Notes: generated by a model from the sequence alone, not told the origin. DNA of 64,000 nucleotides from Bordetella ansorpii (GCF_900078705.1 NZ_FKIF01000010.1:248001-312000); one strand, 5' to 3'. Shown: positions 45,901-57,180, numbered from the stretch's first letter. Made by a program: numbers and translations.

Positions 45901-48900
45901 TGGACGAACTGCCGCTCAATGCCAACGGAAAGATCGACCGCAAGGCGCTGCCCGCCTTGGACGTCACCGAGGACGCCGCCCCGTACGAGGCGCCCGCCAC
46001 ACCCGCCGAAGAGGCGGTGGCCCAGGCGTGGCGCGAGGTGCTCGGCCAGCCCCGCGTCGGACGCCACGACAATTTCTTCTCGCTCGGGGGCGACTCCATT
46101 CTCAGCCTGCAGGTGGTGGCGCGGCTGCAGCGCCAGGGCTGGCAGGTGCAGCCCCGCCAGGTCTTCGAGCAGCCGAACCTCGCGCGCCTGGCCGGGGCCA
46201 TGGCCGCCGCGCCGGCCGCCGCGCAGGCGCCGCGGGACTGCGCGGCGGGGGCGGTTCCCCTGTCGCCCCTGCAGGCGGCATTCTTCGACCTGGACGTGCC
46301 TGCCCGGCACCATTGGAACCAGGCGCTGTTGCTGAAGCCGCGTGGGCCGGTCGACGTGGATGCGATGCGGCGCGCCTGGAGCGCGGTGGCCGCCAGGCAC
46401 GACGCGCTGCGGTTGCGCTACCGGCGCGGCGCCGACGGCGAATGGGCGCAATTCTATGCCGAGGCCGGGGCCGGGGCCGGAGACGCGCTGTGGGTGCATG
46501 ACGCGGGCTGCGCGGCTCAGCTGAGCCAGGCCTGCCAGCAGGTGCAGGGCAGCCTGGACCTGGAGCACGGCCCGCTGGCCCGGGCGGCATGGCTGCGCCT
46601 GGACGATGGCTCGGGCCGCCTGCTGCTGGCGATCCATCACCTGGCCGTCGATGGCGTGTCGTGGCGCGTGCTGCTGGAAGACCTGGCGATGGCCTATGGG
46701 CAGTGTCTGGCGGCAAACGCCGTCGACCTGCCGCAGCCAGGCGCCTCCTACAAGGCATGGACGACTTGGCTGCATGGCCACGTCCAGGATCATGCGGGCG
46801 AACTCGATTACTGGCGCGGCACGCTCGCGGCGATCGAGCCGCCGCCCGGCGCAGATCCCGCGGTGCGAAGCCGGGCCGGCGCGCTGCGCACCGAGCAGTT
46901 CTCGCTGGACGTGGCGTCCACCCAGGCGCTGCTGGCCCGCGCGCCGGCGGCCTACCGCACGCAGGTGCATGAGCTGCTGCTGACCGCGCTGGCCCGCGCC
47001 TTGAACGGCTGGACAGGTCGCGACCGCGTCGTGCTGGACATCGAGGGCCATGGCCGTGACGGCGCCGGCGATGCCGGCGATCTCTCGCGCACCGTCGGCT
47101 GGTTCACCAGGCTGTATCCCGTTTGCCTGGCGGCGCACGGAGACCTGGGCGATGCCATCAAGCGGGTGAAAGAGACGCTGCGCAACGTGCCCGCCGGCGG
47201 GGCGGGCTATGGCCTGCTGAGCCGCTTCGGCACGCCGGCCCAGCGCGACGCCCTGCGCACCGCCGCGCGGCCCGCGGTGGTGTTCAACTATCTTGGCCAG
47301 TTCGACGCGAGTTTCGACGACACCTCGCCCTGGGAACCCGCCTCGGAGGACGCGGGGCCCGCCATGGACCCGGGGTCGGCCAGCATGCATGAGATCGGCG
47401 TCAGCGGACGCGTCTACCGCGGCGCCCTGCAGATGTCCGTCCGCTTCGACCCGCGACGCCACGCCCGGCAGACGGTCGCGGCGTGGGTGCAGGCGTTCCA
47501 GCGCGAGTTGCTGGCCGTGGTGGCGCACTGCAGCGAGGGCCCGCAGGGCCATACCCCCGCCGATTTTCCCCTGGCGAGCGTGCCGCAGGCGCGGCTGGAC
47601 GGCCTGCCCCTGGCGCCCGCGCGCGTGGCGGACCTCTACCCGCTGTCGCCCATGCAGGCGGGCATGCTGTTCCATAGCCTGGACGACCAGGAGGGCGCGG
47701 CCTACGTCACGCAACTGCGCCTGGGCATCGGCGGCCTGGACGCCGAGCGTTTCCGCGCGGCGTGGCAGGCCGTGGTGGATCGCCACGACGTGTTGCGCAC
47801 CGGCTTCATCCCGGCCGATCGCCACGGGCAGGCGCTGCAATGGGTGGCGCGCGACGTGCGGGTCGAGGTCGAAGGGCACGACTGGCGCGGGCATGCCGGC
47901 CTGGACGCTGCGTTGGAAGAGCATGCGCGGCGGCAGCGCCGTCCCTTCGACCTGCTGCAACCTCCGTTGATGCGCTGGTCGCTGGTGCGTACCGCCGACG
48001 ACCGCCACGAGTTCGTATGGACGCGCCATCACCTGCTGATGGACGGCTGGAGCATGTCGGCGGTGCTGGGCGAGGTGTTGGAGCACTATTCACGCCGCGC
48101 GCGGCGGCCGGCCAGCGCACCGTACCGCGATTACATCGCGTGGCTGCGGCAGCGCGACGCCGCGGCCAGCGAAGCCTACTGGAAGGCCGCCATCGCGCCC
48201 CTGCCGACGCCGTCGCTGCTGGCGGCCGCGCTGGGGGGACAGCGGCCGGAGGCTTCCGGCCATGGCGAAGTGCGGCAACGCCTGGATGAGCAGGCCACGG
48301 CGCGGTTGCTGGCCTGCGCGCGGCGCGAACGTATCACGCCCAACACGCTGGTGCAGGGGGCGTGGGCCCTGCTGTTGTCCCGCTACTGCGGGCAGGACGT
48401 CGTGGCCTTCGGCGCGACGGTCGCGGGCCGTCCGATGGATCTGCCGGGCGCCGACAGCATGGTCGGGCTCTTCATCAATACCCTGCCCGTCGTGGTGGAT
48501 ACGGCGGGCGGACAGGCGCTGGGCGATTGGCTGCGTGGCCTGCAGTCGGCCAACGCGGCCATGCGCGAGCACGAGCAGACGCCTTTGAACCAGATCCAGC
48601 GATGGTCCGGCCAGCAGGGCGGCCTGTTCGACAGCATCGTCGTCTTCGAGAACTACCCGGTGGATGCGGCGCTGGGCGGCGCCCAGGGAGAACTGCGTTT
48701 CGAGCGTCCGTCGGCGCTGGACGTCACCACCTACCCGATGGACGTCGAGGTCCATCTCGGCAGCACGCTGTTCATCAAGTTCATTTACCAGCACAGGCAT
48801 TTCAGCGCCGCGCAGGCCGAGGCGCTGGCGGGCCAGATGTTCCATCTGCTGGGCCTGATGGCCAGCCAGCCGGACGTGCCGCTGCGCGACCTGCGGATAC

Positions 48901-51900
48901 TGCCGCCAGCGGACGCCGAGGCGTTGCTGGCGCTGGGCCGGGGCGAGCCCGGGGCCGGCGTCCCCCCCGCGCTGCATGCGCACTTCGAACGGCATGCCGC
49001 CCAACGTCCGTCACGGCGCGCGCTGGCCCTGCACGATGCGCAGATCAGCTATGGCGAGCTGAATGCCCGTGCCAATCGCATTGCCCATTACCTGGCCGCG
49101 GCCGGCGTGGGGCCCGACGTGCGGGTCGGCGTGGCGATGACGCGCTCGTTCGACGCCTTCGCCGCGATGCTGGGCGTGCTCAAGGCCGGCGGCGCCTATG
49201 TTCCGCTCGATTCGGCCTATCCCGCCGACCGGCTGCAGTATCTCCTGCGCGACAGCGCGGTCACGCTGCTGCTGACGCAGTGCGCGCTGGCCGAACGCAT
49301 GCGCGCGCTGGGGTGCGCGGCCGTGGTGGATATCGACGCGCTCGACCTGGCGGCCTGGCCGGACACGGATCCCGGCCTGCCGGTGCATCCGGAGCAGTTG
49401 GCCTACGTCATCTATACCTCGGGTTCGACCGGGGCGCCCAAGGGCGTGGCGGTGCCGCACGGGCAGATGTCCATGCACTGCCCGGCCACCGCGCGCGTGT
49501 ATGGCATGGACGAGGACGATTGCGAGTTCCACTTCATGTCCCTGTCGTTCGACGGGGCCCATGAGCGCTGGCTCACCCCACTGTGCGTGGGCGCCAGCCT
49601 GGCCCTGCGCGACGACGAGGTCTGGACCGCCGAGCAGACGCACGACGCGCTGGTGCGCCATGGCGCGACGCAGGCGGCCTTTCCTCCCGCCTATCTGGGG
49701 CAACTGGCGGAATGGGCGCGCCTGTGTGGCCAGGCGCCGCCGATGCGGCTCTATGTGTTCGGCGGCGAGGCGATGACCAAGGGCGGCTTCGAGCGCGCCA
49801 GCCAGGCGTTGAGGCCGCAGTGGTTCATCAACGGCTACGGGCCCACGGAGACCGTGGTCACGCCCCTGATCTGGAAGGCGCCGGCCGATGCCGTTTTCGA
49901 TTGCGCCTGCGCGCCCATCGGCCGGCCGGTGGGAGAACGGGATGCCTATATCCTGGACCGGGACCTGGCGCTGGTGCCGCGCGGCGTCGTGGGCGAACTC
50001 TACATGGGCCGCAACGGGCTGGCCCGGGGCTACCTGGGCCGGGCGCCGCTGACGGCCGAGCGCTTCGTCGCGGATCCCTACGTCCCTGGCGGCCGCATGT
50101 ACCGTACCGGCGACCTGGCGCGCTGGCGGGAGGATGGCAACATCGAGTACCTGGGGCGGGCGGATGAGCAGGTGAAGATCCGAGGGTTCCGCATCGAGCC
50201 CGGCGAGATCGAAAGCCGTGCCCGCGCCGTCGAGGGCGTGGCGGAGGTGGCCGTCATCGCCCGCCGCGACGGCGGCGGACCGCAACTGGTGGCCTATGTC
50301 GTGCCGCGGCCCGGCCTGTCCGGACAGCCGTTGTCCGAGCAGGTACGCCGCCAGTTGACGGCCGAGCTGCCGGCCCACATGGTGCCCGCGCACGTCGTGC
50401 CGCTGGAGACGCTGCCGCGCCTGATCAGCGGCAAGCTCAACCGCGCCGCGCTGCCCGAACCCCGCGCCAACGCAGGCTACGAGGCGCCGCGCAACGATGC
50501 CGAGCGCGCGCTGGCGGGAATCTGGGAGCGCGTGCTGGGCCTGCCCCGGGTCGGCGCGCTGGACAACTTCTTCGAGATCGGCGGCGATTCCATTCTCAGC
50601 CTCCAGGTCATTTCGCAGGTTCGCGCCAGCGGGCTGGGCCTGGCCTTGAAGCTGCGCGACCTGATGCGGCTGCAGACGGTGCGTGCGATCTGCGAGCAGG
50701 CGCCGCAGGCCGGGCCGCCGGCCGTGTCGCGCCAGGAAGAGGCCGCGGCCGGCGACGTGCCGCTGCTGCCCATCCAGCACTGGTTCCTGCACGAGGACAT
50801 CGCGCAGCGCGACCACTACAACCAGTCCGTCATGCTGCGCTCGGCGGCGGACATCGACGTGGCCGCCCTGCGGCAGGCCTTGGGATGGCTGCAGCGGCAG
50901 CACGATGCCCTGCGCATGCGTTTCGTGCGCGATGCGCAGGGGGCATGGCGGCAGTACTACGAGCCGCCGCAATCGGCGGGCGACCCGCTGTGGGTGCGCG
51001 GCCTGGACGACGCCAGCCAGGTGACGGCGGTGGCGCAGGACGCGCAGCGCAGCCTGGACCTGGCGGGCGGGCCGGTCTGGCGGGCCGTGCTCATGCGCCT
51101 GCCCGACGGCACCGCGCGCCTGCTGCTGGCCGCGCATCACCTGATCGTCGACGGCGTGTCATGGCGCATTCTGCTGGATGACCTCCAGACATGGTACGGC
51201 CAGCTGCGCGCGGGCAGGGCGCCCGCGCCGGCCGCGCGCACGTCGTCGTACCAGGCCTGGACGTCGCATCTGCATCGCCTGGCGGCATCGGGCGAGCTGG
51301 CGCGCGAGATGCCGCTGTGGGCGGCGCAGACGCGAGACGTCACCGAGATTCCGCGTGACGACCCCAGCGCGCCGAACCTGGTGCGCGACGTGGCGTCGGT
51401 GCGGCTGCGGCTGGACGAGGCCGCGACCGACAGTCTGCTGCGCGACGCGCCCGCGGCTTTCGGAGCCAACATCAACGAGCTGCTGCTGTCCGCGCTGGCG
51501 CGCGCGCTATCGCGCTGGACCGGCGGCGACAGCCACGCGATCTGCCTGGAGGGGCATGGCCGGGAAGGCGATGCGGCCGGACTGGATTTCAGCCGGACCG
51601 TGGGGTGGTTCACCACCGCCTATCCCGTGCGTCTGTCGGGGGGGCTGTCGGGCTCCGCGCGGCAGACGCTGGACGCGGTGCGCCGGACGCTGCGCGGCCT
51701 GCCCGCCAACGGCCTGGGCTACGGCGTGCTGCGCTATCTGTCCACGGCGCGGGAAATCCCCTTCGGCGGACCCGGCGGGCTGGCCGGGCCGGCGCGCCTC
51801 ACGTTCAACTATCTCGGTCAGTTCGACCAGGCGCTGGGCGCCGAATCGGAATTCGCGGTGGCGCGGGAGAGCGCGGGCGCGGAACGCGGCCCCGAAGGAC

Positions 51901-52073
51901 CGCTGGCCAACTGGATCGAGGTCGTCGGCAGTATCCACGGCGGCCAGCTCACCGTGCGCTGCGTCTACAGCAAGCGCGTATTCCAGGCCGCGACGATGCA
52001 AAGCCTGGCGGACAGCTATCGCGAGGAACTGGAAGTCATGGCGCAGGGTTGCCGTACTGCCGCGCTGTCCTAG
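42960..52073 (+). CDS. NRPS 6: C - A(Ser) - T - E - C - A(hydroxyornithine-type) - T - E, no thioesterase
   Basis: A 3037-residue terminal synthetase. The first module is C (HHIVSDG near 179), A ([10 protein letters not shown] near 658, code DVWHLSLIDK, the Ser code), T (GGDS near 1042) and E (HHLAVDG near 1225). The second is a D-accepting C ([20 protein letters not shown] near 1689), A ([10 protein letters not shown] near 2153, A4 [12 protein letters not shown], code DGEAVGGVTK), T (GGDS near 2540) and a final E (HHLIVDG near 2725, EGHGRE, FNYLGQF). The last code has the look of hydroxyornithine activation, in line with the ornithine monooxygenase in the cluster. The protein ends at the E domain; no thioesterase, reductase or terminal C domain follows. 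Predicted additions are D-Ser and D-hydroxyornithine. Confidence 0.92.
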   Translation: MDHSKQALAERFIRLPRDKQASFLQALASQGLDFARLPIVAARTREAAPLSYAQSRQWFMWNLDPRGTAYHIVRTLRLKGPLQAQALQAALQALTARHESLRTVFRPGESGAGEQVVLPAQAPSWEYRDLRGQADAQALARRHAQQVADTPFDLRRGPLLRAGLIRLDEQEHVLVLAMHHIVSDGWSMGVLVEELIGNYQSHADRGGDAALPPLPIQYADYAAWQRNWLEAGERERQLAYWRTALEDGGAETPVTQLQADGPRRADGRYRAAHHGMALDVSLVRSLRAVAQAHEASLFMVLMAGFVALLHRYTGQQTLRLGVPVANRHRSETERLIGLFVNTQLLQARVHGRHSLADVLAGVRAAALGAQAHQDLPYEQLVEALSGRGAASGALFEIMYNHLQAGAGLARRQVGALEIADYPLDGRMAQCELMLTTTEDAAGAVRASLTYAQELYGPGTMRRLGNHYLAMLRALASDAGQAVGDVALLDSAEVAQLHAWGDGGPRAGAALPMHRRFEAQAARTPQAIALVCGQRTLSYAELNRQANRLAHRLIGLGVKPDAQVGLALERSVAMVVGMLGILKAGGAYVPLDPDHPAPRLAGMVQDASLDIVLSHEGVAERLGLAAGVRILDVEASVQDGPGHDPGVALHGENLAYVIFTSGSTGRPKGAANGHAALANRIDWAQQAYGLCDDDTVLQKTPFGFDVSVWEFFWPLAVGARLVMAAPGDHRDPPALLRLIQEHAVTTLHFVPSMLRAFLAFDGAQACTSLRRVLCSGEALPADCQDAFLARHPGVALYNLYGPTEAAIDVTHWTCQAGQPVPIGKPIAGLRTCVLDHDLNPTPPGMPGELYLAGAGLARGYLGRPGLSSERFVADPLGKGSRLYRTGDLVRWREDGQLEYLGRLDHQVKVRGLRIELGEIETRLLACPDVRDGVVAARQDGAVTRLVAYACAAAGAVIDPPRLRAELARDLPDYMVPEFIVAMDELPLNANGKIDRKALPALDVTEDAAPYEAPATPAEEAVAQAWREVLGQPRVGRHDNFFSLGGDSILSLQVVARLQRQGWQVQPRQVFEQPNLARLAGAMAAAPAAAQAPRDCAAGAVPLSPLQAAFFDLDVPARHHWNQALLLKPRGPVDVDAMRRAWSAVAARHDALRLRYRRGADGEWAQFYAEAGAGAGDALWVHDAGCAAQLSQACQQVQGSLDLEHGPLARAAWLRLDDGSGRLLLAIHHLAVDGVSWRVLLEDLAMAYGQCLAANAVDLPQPGASYKAWTTWLHGHVQDHAGELDYWRGTLAAIEPPPGADPAVRSRAGALRTEQFSLDVASTQALLARAPAAYRTQVHELLLTALARALNGWTGRDRVVLDIEGHGRDGAGDAGDLSRTVGWFTRLYPVCLAAHGDLGDAIKRVKETLRNVPAGGAGYGLLSRFGTPAQRDALRTAARPAVVFNYLGQFDASFDDTSPWEPASEDAGPAMDPGSASMHEIGVSGRVYRGALQMSVRFDPRRHARQTVAAWVQAFQRELLAVVAHCSEGPQGHTPADFPLASVPQARLDGLPLAPARVADLYPLSPMQAGMLFHSLDDQEGAAYVTQLRLGIGGLDAERFRAAWQAVVDRHDVLRTGFIPADRHGQALQWVARDVRVEVEGHDWRGHAGLDAALEEHARRQRRPFDLLQPPLMRWSLVRTADDRHEFVWTRHHLLMDGWSMSAVLGEVLEHYSRRARRPASAPYRDYIAWLRQRDAAASEAYWKAAIAPLPTPSLLAAALGGQRPEASGHGEVRQRLDEQATARLLACARRERITPNTLVQGAWALLLSRYCGQDVVAFGATVAGRPMDLPGADSMVGLFINTLPVVVDTAGGQALGDWLRGLQSANAAMREHEQTPLNQIQRWSGQQGGLFDSIVVFENYPVDAALGGAQGELRFERPSALDVTTYPMDVEVHLGSTLFIKFIYQHRHFSAAQAEALAGQMFHLLGLMASQPDVPLRDLRILPPADAEALLALGRGEPGAGVPPALHAHFERHAAQRPSRRALALHDAQISYGELNARANRIAHYLAAAGVGPDVRVGVAMTRSFDAFAAMLGVLKAGGAYVPLDSAYPADRLQYLLRDSAVTLLLTQCALAERMRALGCAAVVDIDALDLAAWPDTDPGLPVHPEQLAYVIYTSGSTGAPKGVAVPHGQMSMHCPATARVYGMDEDDCEFHFMSLSFDGAHERWLTPLCVGASLALRDDEVWTAEQTHDALVRHGATQAAFPPAYLGQLAEWARLCGQAPPMRLYVFGGEAMTKGGFERASQALRPQWFINGYGPTETVVTPLIWKAPADAVFDCACAPIGRPVGERDAYILDRDLALVPRGVVGELYMGRNGLARGYLGRAPLTAERFVADPYVPGGRMYRTGDLARWREDGNIEYLGRADEQVKIRGFRIEPGEIESRARAVEGVAEVAVIARRDGGGPQLVAYVVPRPGLSGQPLSEQVRRQLTAELPAHMVPAHVVPLETLPRLISGKLNRAALPEPRANAGYEAPRNDAERALAGIWERVLGLPRVGALDNFFEIGGDSILSLQVISQVRASGLGLALKLRDLMRLQTVRAICEQAPQAGPPAVSRQEEAAAGDVPLLPIQHWFLHEDIAQRDHYNQSVMLRSAADIDVAALRQALGWLQRQHDALRMRFVRDAQGAWRQYYEPPQSAGDPLWVRGLDDASQVTAVAQDAQRSLDLAGGPVWRAVLMRLPDGTARLLLAAHHLIVDGVSWRILLDDLQTWYGQLRAGRAPAPAARTSSYQAWTSHLHRLAASGELAREMPLWAAQTRDVTEIPRDDPSAPNLVRDVASVRLRLDEAATDSLLRDAPAAFGANINELLLSALARALSRWTGGDSHAICLEGHGREGDAAGLDFSRTVGWFTTAYPVRLSGGLSGSARQTLDAVRRTLRGLPANGLGYGVLRYLSTAREIPFGGPGGLAGPARLTFNYLGQFDQALGAESEFAVARESAGAERGPEGPLANWIEVVGSIHGGQLTVRCVYSKRVFQAATMQSLADSYREELEVMAQGCRTAALS

Positions 52074-52098
52074 GGCCTTTGCGCGTCAACAGGCCCTA
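52071..52098. terminator. Symmetric hairpin shared by convergent operons and containing both stop codons
   Basis: TAGGGCCT (52071-52078) and AGGCCCTA (52091-52098) are a perfect 8-bp inverted repeat with a 12-base loop. The TAG stop of the last NRPS (52071-52073) and the TAG stop of the PepSY gene (minus, 52098-52096) form the two ends of the stem. It could act as a bidirectional terminator or RNA stabiliser. No long T run follows on either strand. Confidence 0.55.
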
Positions 52099-53367
52099 GC
52101 GGGCGATGCGCCGGGCGGCCGCCGAGGCAGCCGCCCGGGCCGCATGCCTGCGCGCGGCGCGCTTTCTCCACCAGATGATGACGCCGGTCACGCTGAGCAT
52201 CGCCGTGGCCAGCCCCGCCAGCAACACCAGGATGCGATAGGGCAGGCCGAACACCTGGGCCATGTGCAGGCCGTACATCCACTGGTTGAAGGCATTGCCG
52301 GCGGCCGTGGGGTCTCGGGGCAGCACGACCCCGGTCAGCGCGCCCGAGGCCGCGTCGAACACCACGCCGGTGGCGCCGTCGCCGTCCCGGATGTCCAGGT
52401 CGGTGTGGATCCAATAGCTGTAGACGCCCTTGGGCCGGGCCAGCGCCAGCAGGGTCTCCTCCTGGATGCGCCAGCCGTGCCGCCGCGCCAGCGCTCGCGC
52501 GTGCGCCCGGCCGGCCTGCAGCGCCGCCGTCCAGTCCATCGTGCCGGCCATCGCGCCGCCAGGCCGGGCCGGCATGCTCCGCAGGGGATCGTTGAAGGTC
52601 ACCAGGCGTGACATCACCGGCAGATAGACCTGATCGCGCAACGTGAACATCACGCTGGACCATGCGAACATCAGCAGCAACAGCCATAGCCAGAGTCCGC
52701 TGGCCCGATGCAGGTCCAGGTTGAGGCGGAACAGGCTGGCGCCGAACTTGACGCTCCATGCCGGCATCCACCGCGAGAACCAGGCCCGTAACCGCACGCC
52801 TCGACCCGGCCGGCTCCGGGGAAAGGTCAGCAGCAGGCCGACCACGCAATCCAGGGTCCAGACCAGCGCCAGGACGCCCAGCAGCAGCCGGCCCCATGAG
52901 GGGGGCAGCGCCAGCATGCTGTGCAGCCGGTACACGAAGCCGACCAGGGCGGTGCGGTCCCATTGCAGTTCGCCCCACATGCGGGTGCCCAGCAGGCGTG
53001 CGTCGTAGGGATCGAAGAAGGCTTCGTTGTAGTCCAGGACGAAGGGCCGGCCCGTGCCGGGGTCCACGCGCGGATACACCCGCATCCGCACCGACCGGCC
53101 GGGGGGCCGCTGCAAGGGCAACTGGCTGATCTGCGCCCGCGGCAAGGCCGCTTGCGCACGATAGGCCAGTTCATCCGCGTCCAGCATGGGGCTGCCGGGG
53201 GCGGGCGGCTCGGCCAGCCGCAACTGCGGGCTGAGCCAGGCATCCAGCTCATCCTCGAAGGCCAGGATGCCGCCGGTCAGCCCCAGCACCACCAGGAAGG
53301 CCGCCAGCACCAATCCCACCCACCTGTGCAGCAGGATCAGTGCGGCGCGGCCGGCCTCGCGCCTCAC
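52096..53367 (-). CDS. PepSY-associated membrane protein, probable ferric-siderophore reductase
   Basis: A 423-residue inner-membrane protein of the PepSY-TM family (FoxB/FpvG-like). Four hydrophobic segments are visible: about 10-35 (ILLHRWVGLVLAAFLVVLGL), about 160-180, about 215-235, and near the C-terminus (LVLLAGLATAMLSVTGVIIWW). Histidines in the HRWVG, RLHSM, LDLHRASG and YGLHMAQ segments suit heme or metal contacts across the membrane. Such proteins reduce iron from imported ferric siderophores in the periplasm. It starts at GTG 53367, 28 bp after the TonB receptor stop, in the same operon. No periplasmic binding protein or iron ABC importer is present here, so periplasmic reduction would be the local release step. 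Confidence 0.85.
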   Translation of the reverse strand: MRREAGRAALILLHRWVGLVLAAFLVVLGLTGGILAFEDELDAWLSPQLRLAEPPAPGSPMLDADELAYRAQAALPRAQISQLPLQRPPGRSVRMRVYPRVDPGTGRPFVLDYNEAFFDPYDARLLGTRMWGELQWDRTALVGFVYRLHSMLALPPSWGRLLLGVLALVWTLDCVVGLLLTFPRSRPGRGVRLRAWFSRWMPAWSVKFGASLFRLNLDLHRASGLWLWLLLLMFAWSSVMFTLRDQVYLPVMSRLVTFNDPLRSMPARPGGAMAGTMDWTAALQAGRAHARALARRHGWRIQEETLLALARPKGVYSYWIHTDLDIRDGDGATGVVFDAASGALTGVVLPRDPTAAGNAFNQWMYGLHMAQVFGLPYRILVLLAGLATAMLSVTGVIIWWRKRAARRHAARAAASAAARRIAR

Positions 53368-53395
53368 GCAGGCATCGTCCGGCGTGGAACCGGAC

Positions 53396-55600
53396 TCACC
53401 ATGAGTAGCGCGCCGACAGCATGGCCGTGCGGGGCTGGCCGTAGTAGCACGAGAAGTTGTTGCATGAACTCAGGAACTTCTTGTCGAAGACGTTCTGCAC
53501 GTTCAGCGTGAAGCGCCACTTCTCGATCTCGTAGCCCAGCATCGCGTCGTAGACCGTGTAGCCCGAGGTCTTGACGGAGTTCTGCACGTCGTTCGTGCCG
53601 TCCATGTAGCGCACGCCGGCGCCCATCATCATGCCGCCGAGCACCGCGGGCGGCAGCTTGTAGTCCACCCACAGCGAGGCCATGCGCATCGGCGTATCCG
53701 CGGGGCGGAAACCGACCTGGCCAACCGTATTGCTCTTGGTGATTTCGCTGCTGTTGAAGGTCAGGGCGCCGCGCACGCGCAGGTTGCGCATGATCTCGGT
53801 GGTGGCCTCCAATTCGACGCCCTTGGAGCGGATCTCGCCGGTCTGGACCTGGAAGCCCTGGTTGTCCGGGTCCGAGGTCAGCACGTTCTGCTGCGTCAGG
53901 TGATACGCCGCCAGGGTGACCAGCGTCCTGCCGTTATCGGGCTGCCACTTCACGCCCACTTCGTATTGTTCGCCTTCGGTCGGCTTGAACGGGGTGCCGC
54001 CGGCGTCGCTGCCGCCCACCGGTTCGAAGGACTGGGTGTAGCTGACGTACGGCGCGATGCCGTAAGGCGCCAGATAGGTCAGCCCGGCGCGGCCGGTGAA
54101 CTTGTCGTCGGTCTGCTTCGTGCCCACCTTGGTGACGCGGCTGTAGGCACGGTTCTCGGACCAGTCCTGGCGGCCGCCCAGCGTGACGACCCAGCGGTCC
54201 ATGAACTTGCTCTGCTGCTGCGCATACAGGCCGACCTGCTCGAAGCGCACGACGTCGCTGTTGCGCAAGGCGAGTGTGGACGGCGGCAGGTTGGGCAGGC
54301 CATGGACCGGGTCGAACAGGTCGACCGGGGGCGCCGCGCCGCGATAGTTCATCGTGTCCGAGTGGTTGCGCCCGTAATCCAGGCCGAGCAGGGTGGTGTG
54401 CTCGCCGCCCAGGGCGCGCCAGCGGCCCGTCATGTTGGTGTCGACGGTCAGCGTGTCGGTCTCGTCGTGCCGGCGGATGGCCTGCCGGTTGACCGTGCGG
54501 TTGCCGGGCAGCGCGCCGCCGGTGACCGCGGGGAACAGGTAGCCGTAGTACAGCGACGATTCGCCGTAGCGGGCGCTCTGGCGCACTTCGAGGGCATCGT
54601 TGAACTTGTGTTCGAAGATGTAGCCCACGGACTTGCTGTAGCTGTCCCAGTAGTTGTAGTTCGGGTCGCCCAGGTTTGTGTGGACGGAGGGTTCGCCCAG
54701 CGGATTCTTCTTCACTGTGCCGGAATAAGGCAGTCCGGCGTAGGCGTCGGATTTGTTCTTGTAGTAGCTGGTCAGCAGCGTGAGGCTGGTCGCGGCGCTG
54801 GGCTGCCACTTCAGGGCCGGCGCGATGAAGACCCGGTTGTCACGGTTGAAGTCGAGATAGGTATGGCTTTCGCGGAACAGGCCGGTCAGGCGGTAGGACA
54901 GCGTGCCATCCTCGTTGAGCGCGCCGGTGTGATCGGTGGCGATCTGGCGGCGGTCGTACGTGCCTCCCTGCACTTCGATCTCGTGGTGGCTTTCCGCGCT
55001 GGGCCGCTTGGACACCAGATTGATCACCCCGCTGGGACCCGACTGGCCGTAAAGCACGGAAGACGGCCCCTTGAGGATGTCGATGCGTTCCAGGGCGTAC
55101 GGGTCGGTGGGCGCATCCAGGATGTTGTAGTGCAACCGCATGCCATCGAGCAGCAATCCGCTGTTGCTGACGACGAAGCCGCGCATGGTGAAGGCATCGA
55201 AGGCGTTGCCGTCGCCGTTGGCGTACGCCGCCGTGTTCATGCCGGACGTGTAGCGCACGGCATTGGCCAGGTTCAGGGTGCCCTGGGTCTGCATGGCATC
55301 CTTGGTCACTACCGAGATCGACTGCGGCGTCTCCAGGATGGGCGTATCGGTCTTGGTGCCGGTGGCGCTGCGCTGGGCCACGTAGCCGTCCACCGGGCCG
55401 GTGGCCGTCTGGGGGACCACGTCGCCCGTGACGGTCACCGCCGGAAGCTGCGTGACGTTGGCGCTGCCCGAGGCGTTCTGCGCCTGGGCGCCCACATGGA
55501 AGCAAGCCAGGCCCATGAGGGCGGCACGTACCGCCAGGGAAGTCCTGTGGGGAAGGGGGCGGTTCGTCGCCGCTCTGTGCGTGTTAAGCCGTTGAGTCAT
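53396..55600 (-). CDS. TonB-dependent ferric-siderophore outer-membrane receptor
   Basis: A 734-residue receptor. A signal peptide ends near residue 40 (CFHVGAQA). The plug domain begins with the TonB-box-like LPAVTVTGDVV and continues with ETPQSISVVTKDAM and the RGF motif of TMRGFVV. The beta-barrel ends in the outer-membrane signature ARYSW with a terminal tryptophan. The mature protein goes straight into the plug; no STN signalling domain is present. It therefore should not signal to a FecR-type anti-sigma factor, matching the absence of one. The frame opens 44 codons earlier, but ATG 55600 fits the signal peptide. It lies 28 bp after the aminotransferase gene and is probably the receptor for the siderophore made here. 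Confidence 0.92.
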   Translation of the reverse strand: MTQRLNTHRAATNRPLPHRTSLAVRAALMGLACFHVGAQAQNASGSANVTQLPAVTVTGDVVPQTATGPVDGYVAQRSATGTKTDTPILETPQSISVVTKDAMQTQGTLNLANAVRYTSGMNTAAYANGDGNAFDAFTMRGFVVSNSGLLLDGMRLHYNILDAPTDPYALERIDILKGPSSVLYGQSGPSGVINLVSKRPSAESHHEIEVQGGTYDRRQIATDHTGALNEDGTLSYRLTGLFRESHTYLDFNRDNRVFIAPALKWQPSAATSLTLLTSYYKNKSDAYAGLPYSGTVKKNPLGEPSVHTNLGDPNYNYWDSYSKSVGYIFEHKFNDALEVRQSARYGESSLYYGYLFPAVTGGALPGNRTVNRQAIRRHDETDTLTVDTNMTGRWRALGGEHTTLLGLDYGRNHSDTMNYRGAAPPVDLFDPVHGLPNLPPSTLALRNSDVVRFEQVGLYAQQQSKFMDRWVVTLGGRQDWSENRAYSRVTKVGTKQTDDKFTGRAGLTYLAPYGIAPYVSYTQSFEPVGGSDAGGTPFKPTEGEQYEVGVKWQPDNGRTLVTLAAYHLTQQNVLTSDPDNQGFQVQTGEIRSKGVELEATTEIMRNLRVRGALTFNSSEITKSNTVGQVGFRPADTPMRMASLWVDYKLPPAVLGGMMMGAGVRYMDGTNDVQNSVKTSGYTVYDAMLGYEIEKWRFTLNVQNVFDKKFLSSCNNFSCYYGQPRTAMLSARYSW

Positions 55601-55628
55601 TGTCGTGGGTCGATGGTGTTGAGGGGAA

Positions 55629-57092
55629 CTACATGGGTACAGCCGGTTCCTTGGTGTCCTTGACGATCGGTCCGCATGCCTGGCGGACGCAATGGCCGAA
55701 GATGCGCGCCACGTCGTCGATCTGCGAGGCATCGATGATCAGGGGGGGCAGGAAGCGCACGACGCTGCCGTGGCGGCCTCCCAGCTCGAGGATGAGTCCG
55801 TGGCGCAGGCACAGCGCCTGCAGGCGTTGCGCCAGTTCCGGCGCCGCCGCGGGAGGGCCGTCCGCGCCGCGCGCGTCGGCCTGCACGATCTCCACGCCCA
55901 GCATCAGGCCGCGGCCGCGCACGTCGCCCAGCGCGGGGACGTCTTCGCGCAGCGCGCGCAGGTGCGCGGCCAGGCGCTCGCCCATGTCGGCGGCGTGCTG
56001 GGGCAGGCCCTCGTCCCGGATGAAGCGCATGGCGGCCGAACCCGCCGCCATCGCCAGTTGGTTGCCCCGGAAGGTGCCGGCGTGCGCCCCGGGTTTCCAG
56101 GCGTCCAGGCCGCCGCGGTAGACGACGACGGACAGCGGCAGCGCGCCGCCGATGGCCTTGGACAGGACCAGCACGTCCGGCGTGACGCCTGCATGCTCGA
56201 TCGCGAACATGCGGCCGGTGCGGCCGAAACCGGTCTGTACTTCGTCGACGATCAGCGGTACGTCATGGCGCGCGGTGGCGTCGCGCAGGCCGCGCAGCCA
56301 GGCATCCGGAGCGGGAATGACGCCGCCTTCTCCCTGGACGGGCTCGACCACCACGCCGGCCGGCGTGGGCACGCCGCTCTCGGGGTCGGACAGCAGCGTC
56401 TCCAGGTAATGCAGGCCGGCCCGCACGCCGGCCTGGCCGCCCAGCCCGAAAGGGCAGCGGTAGTCATAGGGGTAGGGCGCGAATTGCACGTTCTGCGGGA
56501 TGCCGTGCAGCGCGCGCTTGGGACCCAGGCTGCCCATCATGGCGAGGGCGCCCTGCGTCATGCCGTGATACGCGCCGCTGAAGGCCACCATGCCGGCCCG
56601 CCCCGTGGCGATGCGCACCAGCTTCATCGCGGCCTCGATGGCGTCGGAGCCGCTGGGGCTGCAGAACTGCACCTTGGCGTCGGCGGCCATGCCGGCCGGC
56701 AGCATGTCGAACAGGTCCGCCATGAAGCGGTCCTTGGTGGGCGTGGTGAGGTCCAGGGTGTGCAACGGCGCGCCGCTGTCCAGCACAGCCTGGATGGCCT
56801 CGGTGATCACCGGATGGTTGTGGCCCAGCGCCAGGGTGCCGGCGCCCGCCAGGCAATCGATGAATACGCGGCCCTCGACGTCTTCGAGATAGATGCCCGC
56901 GCCCTGGCGCAGCGCCAGCGGAATGCGCCGGGGATAGCTGCGAGCGCTGGATTCGCGGGCCTGCTGGTTCGCCAGCAAGGGGTTCGTGCCGAGGACGTAA
57001 GGTCCCGCCATGGCGCGATGCCGCCGCGCCAACTCGGCTGCAGCGGCGGACAAGCCGAATCCGGGGGTCATACGCGGTGGCATTGGGGTCAT
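55629..57092 (-). CDS. Diaminobutyrate--2-oxoglutarate aminotransferase
   Basis: A 487-residue class III PLP aminotransferase of the type that makes L-2,4-diaminobutyrate from aspartate semialdehyde (PvdH/RhbA-like). Visible motifs are CSPSGSDAIEAAMKL for cofactor phosphate binding, SGAYHGMTQGAL, VVEPVQGEGG, VDEVQTGFGRTG and the PLP lysine in VLSKAIGG near residue 311. AAGGAG lies 7 bases before ATG 57092. It would supply Dab for module 3, whose A-domain code is Dab-like. The upstream 88 bp are AT-rich with a Fur-like sequence, so it can start its own transcript covering this gene, the receptor and the reductase. Confidence 0.9.
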   Translation of the reverse strand: MTPMPPRMTPGFGLSAAAAELARRHRAMAGPYVLGTNPLLANQQARESSARSYPRRIPLALRQGAGIYLEDVEGRVFIDCLAGAGTLALGHNHPVITEAIQAVLDSGAPLHTLDLTTPTKDRFMADLFDMLPAGMAADAKVQFCSPSGSDAIEAAMKLVRIATGRAGMVAFSGAYHGMTQGALAMMGSLGPKRALHGIPQNVQFAPYPYDYRCPFGLGGQAGVRAGLHYLETLLSDPESGVPTPAGVVVEPVQGEGGVIPAPDAWLRGLRDATARHDVPLIVDEVQTGFGRTGRMFAIEHAGVTPDVLVLSKAIGGALPLSVVVYRGGLDAWKPGAHAGTFRGNQLAMAAGSAAMRFIRDEGLPQHAADMGERLAAHLRALREDVPALGDVRGRGLMLGVEIVQADARGADGPPAAAPELAQRLQALCLRHGLILELGGRHGSVVRFLPPLIIDASQIDDVARIFGHCVRQACGPIVKDTKEPAVPM

Positions 57093-57180
57093 CGCTGTAC
57101 TCCTTCAAGAAGAGTAATAGGTATGGTTCTTATTTGCAATTAAATATTTATAGATACTTACCCTATGGGCAAGGGCCGTC
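57093..57180 (-). promoter_or_regulatory. AT-rich promoter region with Fur-like box before the aminotransferase-receptor operon
   Basis: This short gap is the most AT-rich stretch in the locus. On the plus strand GGTATGGTTCTTATTTGCAAT (57118-57138) resembles the TTCTTATTTGCAAT form of Fur boxes before siderophore receptor genes. On the minus strand TATAAATATTTAAT offers -10-like sequence. I found no TAAA-N17-CGTC element here, so direct Fur control rather than the ECF sigma is suggested. Exact promoter positions are uncertain. Confidence 0.5.

Noticed and set aside
53396-55600. Cell-surface signalling receptor with FecR anti-sigma factor
   Set aside because: The receptor has no N-terminal STN domain, and the only FecR-like gene lacks the membrane and periplasmic parts.
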